NCBI GenBank assembly: GCA_045627805.1
Contig: JAZQOJ010000178.1
Coordinates: forward strand, 1-62,406
Length of the DNA: 62,406 bases
Reading direction: 5' to 3'
Source of the DNA: UBA1756 sp045627805
GTDB taxonomy: Bacteria; Bacteroidota; Bacteroidia; Bacteroidales; WCHB1-69
The position numbers and the translations under genes are program-made. This document shows, in pieces, positions 8,641 through 19,000 of the stretch (within the stretch, counting starts at the first letter, position 1; every line of letters starts with the position of its first letter). The notes under the pieces were generated by a model. It had not been told where the DNA came from, did no database searches, and was given only the letters and a program-made list of their open reading frames with translations.

Positions 8641-10386
8641 ATGAAGAAATTAGTTCTTTCTTTCTTGTTGGTGTTCAGCGTCTTGTTCGCTGGAAGACTT
8701 TCGGCCTGCACCAACTTTATCATCACGAAGGGTGCCAGTAGCGACGGCTCCTGTATGGTGACTTATGCCGCTGATTCGCACACATTGTACGGTGAACTTT
8801 ACTTTATCGCTGCCGGCAACCATCCAGCGGGCTCTTTCCGCGACATCGTTGAGTGGGATACAGGAAAACGCCTCGGACAAATCCCGGAAATCGCTCACAC
8901 TTATTCCGTTGTAGGAAATATGAACGAACATCAGCTCACCATCTCCGAAACCACTTATGGTGGACGCGAGGAATTGTGGGAAACTCCTGGCTTAATTGAT
9001 TATGGCTCACTGATTTACATTACTCTTCAGCGTGCCAAGAATGCCCGTGAGGCCATCAAGGTGATTTGCGAATTGCTGAATGCTTACGGTTATCACAGCG
9101 AAGGCGAGTCTTTCTCCATCGTTGACCCTAACGAGGCCTGGATTTTTGAATTGATTGGAAAAGGTGCCGAAATGAAAGATGCCAAGGGCAAAACCGTGAA
9201 GGGCTGGTCAAATGGTGCCGTCTGGGTGGCCCGCCGTATTCCGGATGGTTACATCTCCGGTCACGCCAACCAAGCGCGTATCACCACGTTCCCGCTTCGC
9301 GATGGCAAGACTTCCATCACTTCAAAGGAAATTGATAAGATTTTCCTTCCCGATGTTGAAACCGTTTATTCTCAGGATGTTATCACTTTTGCAAAGCTCA
9401 AAGGTTACTATCCTGCTGATGGCGCAGATGCTGATTTCAGCTTCCGCGATGCTTACGCTCCCATCAATTTCGAAGGCGCTCGCTTCTGCGACTCCCGCGT
9501 CTGGATGGCCTTCTACCGCTGCAACCCTGGCTTGATGGCCCAGTACGAGGATTATGCTCGCGGCGACAATCTGGAACATAACTTCCCGCTTTGGATCAAG
9601 CCCGATAAGAAACTTGACGTGTTGGCTGTGATGCAGTTGATGCGCGACCATTTCGAGGGCTCCTCAATGGATATGACCAAAGACCTTGGCGCAGGCCCGT
9701 TCGCTTGTCCCTACCGCTGGCGCCCGATGAACTGGTCGTACGATGGTAAGGAGTACATCCACGAGCGTGCCACCGCAACCCAGCAAACCGGTTTCTCTTT
9801 CGTGGCTCAAATGCGTGCCGGCCTTCCCGACGGCTTCGGCGGAATCCTCTGGTTTGGCGTTGATGATGCCGCCTCCACCTGCTATATGCCGATGTTCTGC
9901 GGAATCAACAAAGTCCCATTCGAACTCCAAGAAGGCAACGGCTCTATGGTTGACTACTCTTCAACCGCTGCCTACTGGAAGTTCACGAAAGTGAGCCAAC
10001 TCGTTTATACCCGCTATTGCGATATGATTAAGCACGTCAACAATTCTCAAAAAGAATTGGAGGCCGGCTTTCTGACCGAAGTGAAGAATTTGGAAGCCAA
10101 GATGGTTTCGATGTACAAGAATGACCCCGCCGCCGCACAGCGCGAGCTCACTACCTTCTCCGCCAACTGTGCCAAGAAAGCCTGCGCCGAATGGGACCGC
10201 CTCTTCGAATACCTCCTCGTGAAGTACAACGATGGCAATGTGAAGAAAGAAGCCAACGGACAGTTCGTTAAGACAAATACTGCTGTACCGCAATGCGAAA
10301 ATCCTGATCATCCTGCCTATCCTGAAAAATGGTACAAGATGATTGTGGATGATTGTGGAAACAATATTCAAAACAAAATGCAATAA
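8641..10386 (+). CDS. Secreted C69-family dipeptidase
   Basis: A 581-residue peptidase of family C69 (N-terminal nucleophile superfamily). Residues 1-22 are a signal peptide; removal exposes Cys23 in C-TNFIITKGASSDGS, the expected catalytic N-terminal cysteine. Downstream blocks VGNMNEHQLTISETTYGGR and the repeated GFGG/WFGVDDA segments are typical of the family. L-S-A-C also resembles a lipobox, so lipid modification of the same Cys is formally possible but would block catalysis. It lies 24 bases after the stress protein. Its stop codon overlaps the folP start in TAATG. Confidence 0.93.
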   Translation: MKKLVLSFLLVFSVLFAGRLSACTNFIITKGASSDGSCMVTYAADSHTLYGELYFIAAGNHPAGSFRDIVEWDTGKRLGQIPEIAHTYSVVGNMNEHQLTISETTYGGREELWETPGLIDYGSLIYITLQRAKNAREAIKVICELLNAYGYHSEGESFSIVDPNEAWIFELIGKGAEMKDAKGKTVKGWSNGAVWVARRIPDGYISGHANQARITTFPLRDGKTSITSKEIDKIFLPDVETVYSQDVITFAKLKGYYPADGADADFSFRDAYAPINFEGARFCDSRVWMAFYRCNPGLMAQYEDYARGDNLEHNFPLWIKPDKKLDVLAVMQLMRDHFEGSSMDMTKDLGAGPFACPYRWRPMNWSYDGKEYIHERATATQQTGFSFVAQMRAGLPDGFGGILWFGVDDAASTCYMPMFCGINKVPFELQEGNGSMVDYSSTAAYWKFTKVSQLVYTRYCDMIKHVNNSQKELEAGFLTEVKNLEAKMVSMYKNDPAAAQRELTTFSANCAKKACAEWDRLFEYLLVKYNDGNVKKEANGQFVKTNTAVPQCENPDHPAYPEKWYKMIVDDCGNNIQNKMQ

Positions 10387-11183
10387 TGCAGGAACAACCT
10401 GTCGTAATGGGGATACTGAATGTAACGCCTGACTCGTTTTACGATGGCGGTAAGTATCTCACTGATAAGCAGATATTGAGTCGCGCCGAAGAGATTTTAT
10501 CCCAAGGCGCGGCTTTTATTGACATTGGCGCGGCTTCTACTCGCCCCGGTGCCGCTGATGTGGACGAGGAAACGGAAATCAATCGCATCCGCCACGCTGT
10601 TACGCTGGTTCGAAACGCCTTCCCTTCCGCTCAAATCTCCATCGACACCTGGCGTTCGTCGGTCGCCCGTTGCGCCGTCGGCGAAGGCGCCAATATGATT
10701 AACGATGTCTCAGGCGGTGTCTTTGATTCGCTGATGCCACTAACTATCGCCCAACTCAATGTCCCCTATGTCTTGATGCATACAACTGCGAAACCTGCTT
10801 TGATGCAACAACTTACGCTGGCCGAGAACCCGATTGCAAGTATGCTCCAGTTCTTCGGACAGCAAATCGCTATTTTCAAAGATGCCGGCTGCACCAAGTT
10901 GATCCTTGACCCTGGCTTCGGCTTCGGCAAAACATTGGAACAGAATTATTTAATACTGAAAAATCTGTCCGTTTTTCGTATTTTTGAATTTCCAATTCTT
11001 ATCGGACTATCGCGTAAATCAATGATTTATAATGTATTAGATATTGCTCCCGACCAAGCACTGTGTGGCACAACCGCACTGAATATGCTCGCACTGCAAA
11101 ACGGTGCCGATATTCTTCGTGTACACGATGTGCGCGAAGCCGTTCAAACTATCAAACTTTATCAATTGTACCAAAAACAATAA
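10386..11183 (+). CDS. folP: Dihydropteroate synthase
   Basis: A 265-residue TIM-barrel enzyme that joins p-aminobenzoate to dihydropterin pyrophosphate in folate synthesis. Conserved loops are GILNVTPDSFYDGG, DIGAASTRPGA, NDVSGG, LDPGFGFGK and GLSRKSM. The ATG at 10386 overlaps the preceding stop by one base (TAATG) and gives the right N-terminus. A longer reading from 10353 would run inside the peptidase gene and is not needed. It is translationally coupled to the upstream gene. Confidence 0.96.
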   Translation: MQEQPVVMGILNVTPDSFYDGGKYLTDKQILSRAEEILSQGAAFIDIGAASTRPGAADVDEETEINRIRHAVTLVRNAFPSAQISIDTWRSSVARCAVGEGANMINDVSGGVFDSLMPLTIAQLNVPYVLMHTTAKPALMQQLTLAENPIASMLQFFGQQIAIFKDAGCTKLILDPGFGFGKTLEQNYLILKNLSVFRIFEFPILIGLSRKSMIYNVLDIAPDQALCGTTALNMLALQNGADILRVHDVREAVQTIKLYQLYQKQ

Positions 11184-11214
11184 ATTGCTATTCGGCTTCA
11201 ACCCAATTCCCAAC

Positions 11215-11262
11215 CCCTCAACAATTCAACCCCTCAACAATTCAACAATTCAACACCTCAAC
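11215..11262 (+). repeat. Six 8-bp repeats (NNYTCAAC) in front of the endonuclease gene
   Basis: Six consecutive octamers end in TCAAC: CCCTCAAC, AATTCAAC, CCCTCAAC, AATTCAAC, AATTCAAC, ACCTCAAC. The tract stops 6 bases before the ATG at 11269. Degenerate units precede it from about 11197. A related six-unit tract, in the same orientation to its gene, lies in front of tetR at 48634-48681. Confidence 0.9.
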
Positions 11263-11268
11263 TTGTAA

Positions 11269-12375
11269 ATGAAACGTTTATTCACACTTACAATCTTACT
11301 GGTCACCCTTTCTGTCGCGGTGGCGCAAGTACCGGATGGCTACTACAATGCGGCTATCGGAAAAAGCGGCGAGCAACTTCGTACCGCCCTTTGCAATATC
11401 ATAAAAAGCCATACCGTGCTGAATTATTCCGATTTGTGGAATGCGTATCGTGCCACCGACGTAATGCCTTCGGGTAAGGTTTGGGATATCTATTCCGACA
11501 ACCCGACAGGAACTGCGCCCTACTATTTTGATTTCAGCGACCAGTGCGGCAATTATACAAGCGAAGGACAATGCTACAATCGCGAGCACACCATTCCGCA
11601 AAGCTGGTTCAACGATGCCACGCCGATGAAAACAGACCTTTTCCACATCTATCCGACCGATGGCTGGGTGAACAACAAGCGTGGAAATCTGCCTTACGGT
11701 GAGGTGGATGAGAACTCCAATCCTTGGACCAGTCAAAATGGTTCGAAAGTCGGTGATTGCAGCTATCCAGGATGCTCTGGCAATGTTTTTGAACCGATTG
11801 ATGCGTACAAGGGCGATTTGGCCCGCGGCTTTTTCTATATGTCGGTCTGCTATATGGATAAAAATCTGGGGCAGTCCTCCGAATCCGTCTTTACGGGTTC
11901 TCAACTCGTTTCCTGGGCTAAAAATATGTTTGTGGATTGGCACACTAACGATCCCGTAAGCCAAAAAGAGATCGATCGCAATAATGTGATTGATAGTCAG
12001 ATACAGCATAATAGAAATCCTTTTATTGATTGTCCCGAATTGGTGGACTACCTTTTTGGCAGCCGCCAGAATGAACCGTGGTATCCTACTTGCATTGAGT
12101 GGAATGAAACCGATATCGAAAACTACCATCTCGCTGACTATCAGTCTTGTCAGATTTTCCCCAATCCTGCTTCAAATCAAGTGAATATTAGAAGCAATTA
12201 TTTGAATATTAATAAGATAGAAATATTTGACATTGCAGGCCGTGAGGTGCTTTCCATCCAGAATGTAGGCGATAAAAATACGATGATTTCCACCGACAAC
12301 TTGCCGACGGGCTGCTATTTCATTAGGATTTCCACGCAAAAAACTACCGAAACCCTCAAACTCATCATCAAATAA
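11269..12375 (+). CDS. Secreted endonuclease I with T9SS sorting domain
   Basis: A 368-residue exported nuclease. A signal peptide (about 1-19, ending VAVAQ) is followed by an endonuclease I (EndA/NucM-like, His-Me finger) domain. Its core is REHTIPQSWF with the catalytic His, then DLFHIYPTDGWVNNKRGN with the metal-binding Asn. The last about 75 residues are a T9SS type A sorting domain (CQIFPNPASNQVNI ... LPTGCYFIRI). By family it degrades extracellular DNA without sequence specificity. Translation starts directly after an octamer repeat tract, and no promoter match is visible between folP and this gene. Confidence 0.93.
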   Translation: MKRLFTLTILLVTLSVAVAQVPDGYYNAAIGKSGEQLRTALCNIIKSHTVLNYSDLWNAYRATDVMPSGKVWDIYSDNPTGTAPYYFDFSDQCGNYTSEGQCYNREHTIPQSWFNDATPMKTDLFHIYPTDGWVNNKRGNLPYGEVDENSNPWTSQNGSKVGDCSYPGCSGNVFEPIDAYKGDLARGFFYMSVCYMDKNLGQSSESVFTGSQLVSWAKNMFVDWHTNDPVSQKEIDRNNVIDSQIQHNRNPFIDCPELVDYLFGSRQNEPWYPTCIEWNETDIENYHLADYQSCQIFPNPASNQVNIRSNYLNINKIEIFDIAGREVLSIQNVGDKNTMISTDNLPTGCYFIRISTQKTTETLKLIIK

Positions 12376-12426
12376 TCCGGATTTCGCAATATTCTTCCTC
12401 TCCTTCACCCATTCACCAAAAAAACA

Positions 12427-12861
12427 ATGCAACTCCGTCTCACCAAGCAATTCTCGTTTGAAATGGCCCACGCGCTTACGCATTACGAGGGGCTCTGCCA
12501 GAACATTCACGGGCATTCCTATAAGATGGATGTCACGGTGGCTGGAAAGCCGCAAACGGCTCCCGATTCTCCACAATTGGGGATGGTGATGGATTTTCGT
12601 GAGCTGAAAAATATTGTGAATGAGGCGGTTATAGGTAAAATGGACCATACCCTTGTGTTGAGCGACGAGACGGATGCGGAGTTGGTGAGCCAGTTGAAGA
12701 AACATTATGAGCGCGTGCTGGTGTTGCCCTGCCAACCCACCACCGAAAACTTGTTGATGATTTTCGCAGACCTCATCATCAAACTGCTTCCCGACGGTGT
12801 TTCACTTTACTCCATCCGCCTTCAGGAAACCGAAACCTCGTTCGCTGAATTGGTGCTTTAG
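12427..12861 (+). CDS. queD: 6-carboxy-tetrahydropterin synthase (PTPS family)
   Basis: A 144-residue enzyme of queuosine precursor synthesis that converts dihydroneopterin triphosphate to 6-carboxytetrahydropterin. The zinc ligands are the His of the N-terminal MAHAL segment and the two His of HGHSYK. The catalytic Cys sits in EGLCQNIHGH. The KMDHTLVL and PTTENLLM blocks complete the family pattern. Size is typical. It is cytosolic. No other queuosine gene is adjacent. Confidence 0.94.
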   Translation: MQLRLTKQFSFEMAHALTHYEGLCQNIHGHSYKMDVTVAGKPQTAPDSPQLGMVMDFRELKNIVNEAVIGKMDHTLVLSDETDAELVSQLKKHYERVLVLPCQPTTENLLMIFADLIIKLLPDGVSLYSIRLQETETSFAELVL

Positions 12862-12943
12862 CCCCTTTTCTTTTTTCACATCTTGTTGTTCAAAAAAAAA
12901 TCGTTTTTCCTAAAAAAACGTGTGCTATTACAAAAAAAAGTAC

Positions 12944-12951
12944 TATTTTTG
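12944..12951 (+). promoter_or_regulatory. -7 promoter element of the giant repeat protein gene
   Basis: TATTTTTG matches TAnnTTTG. It predicts a long leader of about 115 bases that contains a small hairpin (AGTTGTT with AACAACT, about 12975-12996). Confidence 0.55.
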
Positions 12952-13075
12952 TAAGATTTTATATCTATGTGGATAAGTTGTTGATAAAAAACAACTCTTC
13001 ACATATAATTTATTGAAAATAAAATAGATAGAAAGAAGAATAGAGAAAATTAATAATCAATCAAAAATCAAATTT

Positions 13076-16000
13076 ATGAAAAGGTTTTACACTTTTAGAC
13101 CTGAAAATTTCCGAATCTTTGCAAAGATGAAGAGTTTTATTGCTGTCGCATTGATGATGTTGATGGCTGTGGGTAATGTAAACGCTCAAGTTTACCAATT
13201 GGTAACGAACGCTGCCGACCTTCAGGTGGGCGACTCAATCGTTATTGCGGCAAGTGACTACAATAAAGCTTTGGGAACCGGAACCAATGCAACTGCAACC
13301 AACCGCACCGCTGTTGACATTACCAAAACCAACAATCTGGCTTCTTGGACTTCTAATGTTCAAGTGATTAAACTTGAAACAGGTGAGGTCTCGGGTACGT
13401 TCGCTTTCAAAGTTGACGGCGGCTATCTGTATGCTGCCAGCAATACCGGTAATCAGTTGAAAACCCAAACGACCAATGATGATGAGGGCTCTTGGTTGAT
13501 TACCATTGCTTCAAATGTGGCAAGTATCGTTGCGCAAGGAGACAATACTCGTAATCAATTGAAATACAATACGTCTGGCTTGTTCTCTTGCTATGGTTCA
13601 ACAAACACGCAGCCGGCTGTCTGCATCTATAAGAAGTCTTGTCCCGCTGTTACTGATTTGGCAAGCTCTAATGTCGCTTACAATGCCGCTACTATAACTT
13701 GGACTTCAGCACTCGCGAACTTCGATTTCCAACTCAACGGAACGCCTCAGGCATACACCCCCACTCACGAAGGCGATGTCTGGACTTTGAACCTTGATGA
13801 GCTGGATCCCGAAACTGCTTACACTTTTGGTGTGAAACTTACCTGTTCAGCGGAATACGCAACCACTTCTTTTACTACCGAAGCTGCTCCTATTATTTCT
13901 CACGTGAATGAAGAATACATCAACGCTTGCCAAACTTGGAATTTTGCTAAGCTTGACGGCTCTAATATTATATGTACAGAAACAAGTATATTATATGATA
14001 CGCTTGTAGGTGGTGCATCCAATGGTGACGACACGATCCATATCGTTCACTTGACCATCGGTCAGCCGTTTGATGGCGATATTTACAAAACTGTTTGCCA
14101 AAACGCACTTCCTTATACTTTTGGCGAACTCACTTTCGGCGCCGAGTCACCTGTGATGGAATACCCCGTGGCTTTTGAACAAACGTTCACCACTCCTTGC
14201 GGTTGCGATAGCACTGTGAGACTCCATCTTACCATTACTGAAATGTTCACCGCCACCGATGAGAAAACCATTTGTGAAAACGATCTTCCTTATCCGTGGA
14301 ATGGTGAGACTTTTGACGCAGCAGGTGAAAAGACCGTTACACTGACCGCTTCCAATGGTTGCGACTCAGTGGTGACGATGACCTTGACGGTTAATCCTAA
14401 CACTGCTGAAACCATTACTGCCAGCATCATTGAAAATGAACTTCCTTACAGGTTGAATGATTCAACCTACAGCACTACTGGCAGCTACACTCAGAAACTC
14501 ACTAACGCAAATGGCTGCGATAGCATCATCACCTTGAACCTTACGGTTTATGAAAACCAATTTGCTACCGCCAACAAGACCATTTGCGCTTCTGAACTTC
14601 CTTACACTTGGGATGGCGTGCAGTTCAATGAAGCCGGTACCAAGGATACCACCCTCGCTGGCCAGGGCGCTCACGGTGTTGATAGCACCGTCACGATGAC
14701 CCTCGTTGTGAATCCGACCTATAACATTGACGTGGATTCCACCATTTGCGACGGCGCACTTCCTTTCCCTTGGAATGGCCTCAACTTCCTTACCGCTGGC
14801 ACTATGTCAGTAACCCTCGCTACCGCTAATGGTTGCGACTCAGTGGTTAATATGACTTTGAATGTCAATTATCGTGACTATGAAAACGCTGGTGAATTGA
14901 CCCTCTGCGAAAACGAGCTTCCTTATACTTGGCGTGATGTGACTATCAGCGAAAACGTTGCTGATAGCACTTATACTTTTGTCCGCACCAATGCTGCTGG
15001 TTGCGACAGCACTGTTACCCTTCACGTTTTGGTGAACGGTACCGCAGCTTGCGCTTTCAATGTTGAGTACGAACAGCCCGAACACGGTACCATCGCAGGT
15101 CCCGCTACCGTTAACCACGGCGAAGATGCTGAATACACTTTCACTGCTGAAAGCGATTGCTACTACCTCGAAGACGTTACGCTCGATGGCACTTCTGTAA
15201 TGGCTCAGCTTGTTGACAATACTCTCTCACTTGACAGCGTTGTGGCTCACCACGCCTTGACTGCTACCTTTGCTCAGTACGAATACACTGTTACTGCCAC
15301 CCAGGTTGAAAACGCTACTATCACCGCTACCGAAACCTATGGTTGCGGCGAAGATGCAACCTATACCGTTACTCCTGCTGAAGGTTACCATATTGTATAT
15401 GTAACCGTTGACGGCACTCCTATGACTGATATCGCTGAATACACTTTCGAAAATATTCACGAAGCTCATACCATCACCGCTACCGTGGCTATCAACACCT
15501 TCAACATCGTTGCTACCGCTGGTGAAAACGGTTCAATCACTCCGCTTGGAACCACTACTGTAGATTGGCACACCACCCCCACTTACACCATCGCTCCTGC
15601 TTCTTGCTACGAAATTGCTACCCTTACCGTGAATGGTTCCGTTATCGAAAATCCGACCAATACTTATACTTTCGATTCTATCGAAGCTGACGCTACCATT
15701 GACGTGACCTTCCAGATGATTCAGTACGAACTCACTTGGGAAAGCATCGGTGAGGGCGAAGGTTTGGTGAATGGTCAGCCCGAAGGCGTTTTCACCACCG
15801 CAATGTGTGGCGAAACCGTTTCTAACTTCCCCATCCACGCTAATACCGGTTCTCATATCGCTTCCGTGGTTTGGAACAATTACCCGATCGTTCTCGGTGG
15901 CACTATCTCCGATTGGACCATCAACATTCCTATGGTGGTGAATGCTTCTAACACGAATGTTCAGGTTGAATTCACTATTGACACGCACGTTGTTACTGCT

Positions 16001-19000
16001 TCAGTAAACGATGCCACTATGGGTGAGGTTGTTCCTGCTACCAACACCGTTAATTACAATACGGCTGACACCGTTGCTGTTACTGCTAACGAAGGTTATC
16101 ATATTGCCAGTATCATTTGTGGTAATGATACCGTTGAATACGGAAACAATGAAGATGTTACCGCTACTTATGTTGTGAACAATGTTACTTCCGATACCGC
16201 TGTTATGGTGAACTTCGCTATCAACGAATATACCATCACGATGAACTACAACGAAGCAGAAGGCACTGTGACTCCTGGTACCACCACTGTACAACACGGT
16301 GCTGATTTAGCAGTGACCATCACTCCTGCTGATTGCTATCATATTGCCAATGTTCAAATCGACAACGTTGATGTTATCGATTACAATCTTACGGCTGTTG
16401 ATGCTAATCACGTTTACGACATCACCTTCGCTATCGATCAGTTCGCAATGACAGGTGTTGCACACGATGCTACTATGGGCGAAGTGGTTGAAGGTACAGT
16501 TGATTGCGGCGAAACCTACACTTACACCATTAACGCTAACACGGGTTATCATCTTGATTCTGTTAAGTTAGGTGATGAGGTCATCGCTACCTATACGGAT
16601 CAGGCCGCTACGCAAACTTGCGATGTTCCTGCCGTACACGCTGCTACCAGCATTGATGCTTACTTTAGCATTAATGAATACAATGTTACCGCTACTGCTG
16701 AAAATGGCGAAGTTAATCCTGCTGACAGCACGGTTGCTCACGGCGGTTCACAGACCTTCGATCTTATTCCGAACAACTGCTATGAGCTGACTTCAGTTTT
16801 GGTTAACGGCACTGAAATGATTGCTGACGTTGTTGAAACGCCTGCTACCAGAGCCACCCTTTTGGATGTGAACTTCTCTGAAGTCACTTCTGGTGGTACT
16901 CAAGACTGCGATGCTGCTAATGGTACCATTACCATCGGTGGCGTTTATTCTGGCTGGACTGGCACCAGAGTTTATCCTGCTAATGGTAAAATCAAATTGG
17001 GAAGTGGCAGCAGTGCTGGTCACGTTAATTTGCCCACAATGGATTGCTCTGCCAATGACGGCAACTTCCACATCGCATTTGATGCTAAAGCTTGGAAAAA
17101 TGATGCAACTTCTTTGAAAGTGATCGTTACCACTGCTTCTGGCGCACGTACTTATACGGTTGCTGGCCTTTCCAATGCCAATGATTGCGAAATGTCACGC
17201 TTCGATATTGCTTGCACCGACGGTGATGCTCATACTCAGATCACTATTGATGGCGCTGCTAATGCCAACTCTCGCTTCTTCTTGGATAATGTCTTGGTTT
17301 ACACTGGCTCAAATGCTGCTTATACCTTGACTGTTAACGATATTGAAGGTGAAACTAACGTTGAAGCAACGTTCAGCCAGATTCAATATGACGTTGTTAC
17401 CAGTGTGATTGAAGGTAATGGAGACATTACTCCGAGCTTCCAGTTGCCTTGCGGTACTACCAATACCGTTACGATGACCGCAGAGGAAGGTTCACACATT
17501 GAATATTATACCATCAATGGCAATCTGTACACCTTGGGCGAAAATGACGATGCCGTGCGTGAATTGACGATTGAAGGTACTGAAAACGATACGATTGCGG
17601 TTGCTTTCGCTACTAATTCCTACAAAGTTACCACTCAGGTTGGTAATGGTCAGGGTTCTTTCACTCCTGCTACTCAGTTTGTTGACCACGGTCAGGATGC
17701 TATCGTAATGGTTGTGGCTGATACGGCTCACGGTTATCACATTGCTGATATCGATGGCGTTGTTTATGGCAATAATACCGATACCGTTGTTTATGATACT
17801 TTGTATAATGTAGTTAGCGATACTACTGTTATGGCTAATTTCGCGCTCAATCTCTATCCGATTACGGTTACCAACCTGAATCCAGATGGCGGTTCTGTTG
17901 TTCCTACTACCAATAATTGGACTTGGGGCCAGAATGCTTCATTCACCATTACTCCTAATTCACCTTGCTTCTACATCAGCGAAATCACTGCCGATGGTGT
18001 AACCCTCGTAGCGGGTGCTGATTATAATGTTGATGGTAAAGTCTATACTTTCAACGCTGTCGCTGAAGAGCACACCCTTACTGTTAACTTCACTGATTCT
18101 GTTTTCAATATGACTGCAAGCGTTCATCCTACCAGTGCTGCTACTGTTAATGCTGGTACTGCTCATTGTGGTGAAGACTTCACTTATGAAATTGAAGCTG
18201 CAGACGGTGTACACCTTTCCACTATCTTTGTTGATGGTCAGTTGGATACCGTTTTCGCTAATCAGGAAGACTACTATGAATACACTATTGAAAACATTCA
18301 CGAAAATCATAATGTAATTGTTTATACCGAAGCCGACCTTTACACTGTTGAAATTTCTGGTTGCGCTGATGATATCAATGGTACTTATGATAATGTTGCA
18401 TACGGTCAGGCATTTGAATTCAACCTCAAACCTGCTGAATGCGAATACCTCTCATCTTTCACCATTAATAATGTTCAATATGCTGACAGTGTGGTTGGCG
18501 GTTTGTACACTTGGTATGCAAACGATAATGCTGTTATCACCGCTACTTTCGATAGCATCCAATATGTAATGGCTGAAACCCATACTGGTAATGGTACTGT
18601 AAGCAGCGACACTGTTATGTGTGGCGAGGATTTCGTTTACGAAGTTTTAGCTGATGAGGGTTGGCACATTGCTTCCTGCATTCTTACGGATGGTATTGAT
18701 AGTTTGGAACTGATGTCAATCCCGACCACCAATGCTGACAACAATACTACCGTTAACGTTACTGCTGATGCCAACTATGCTTTGGTAGTTGAGTTCGCAA
18801 TTAATACTTATAATGTAACGGCTTGCAACACGCTTACCGATGGTACAATCACTTTTGAACAGGCTGTTGTAAACCACGATGCTTCTGTTGAGGCAACTGT
18901 AACTGCTACCACTGCTGGTATGCACGTTCAGACCGCGTTCAGCGATGCTACTAACGTTGCTACTTACGGTGCAAACGATCAAACCACTGTTACTTACACT

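Noticed and set aside
12960..13000. Replication origin suggested by one DnaA-box-like site
   Set aside because: Only one box, no cluster, and no dnaA or dnaN nearby; rpmH at 47.7 kb also lacks the usual origin neighbours.
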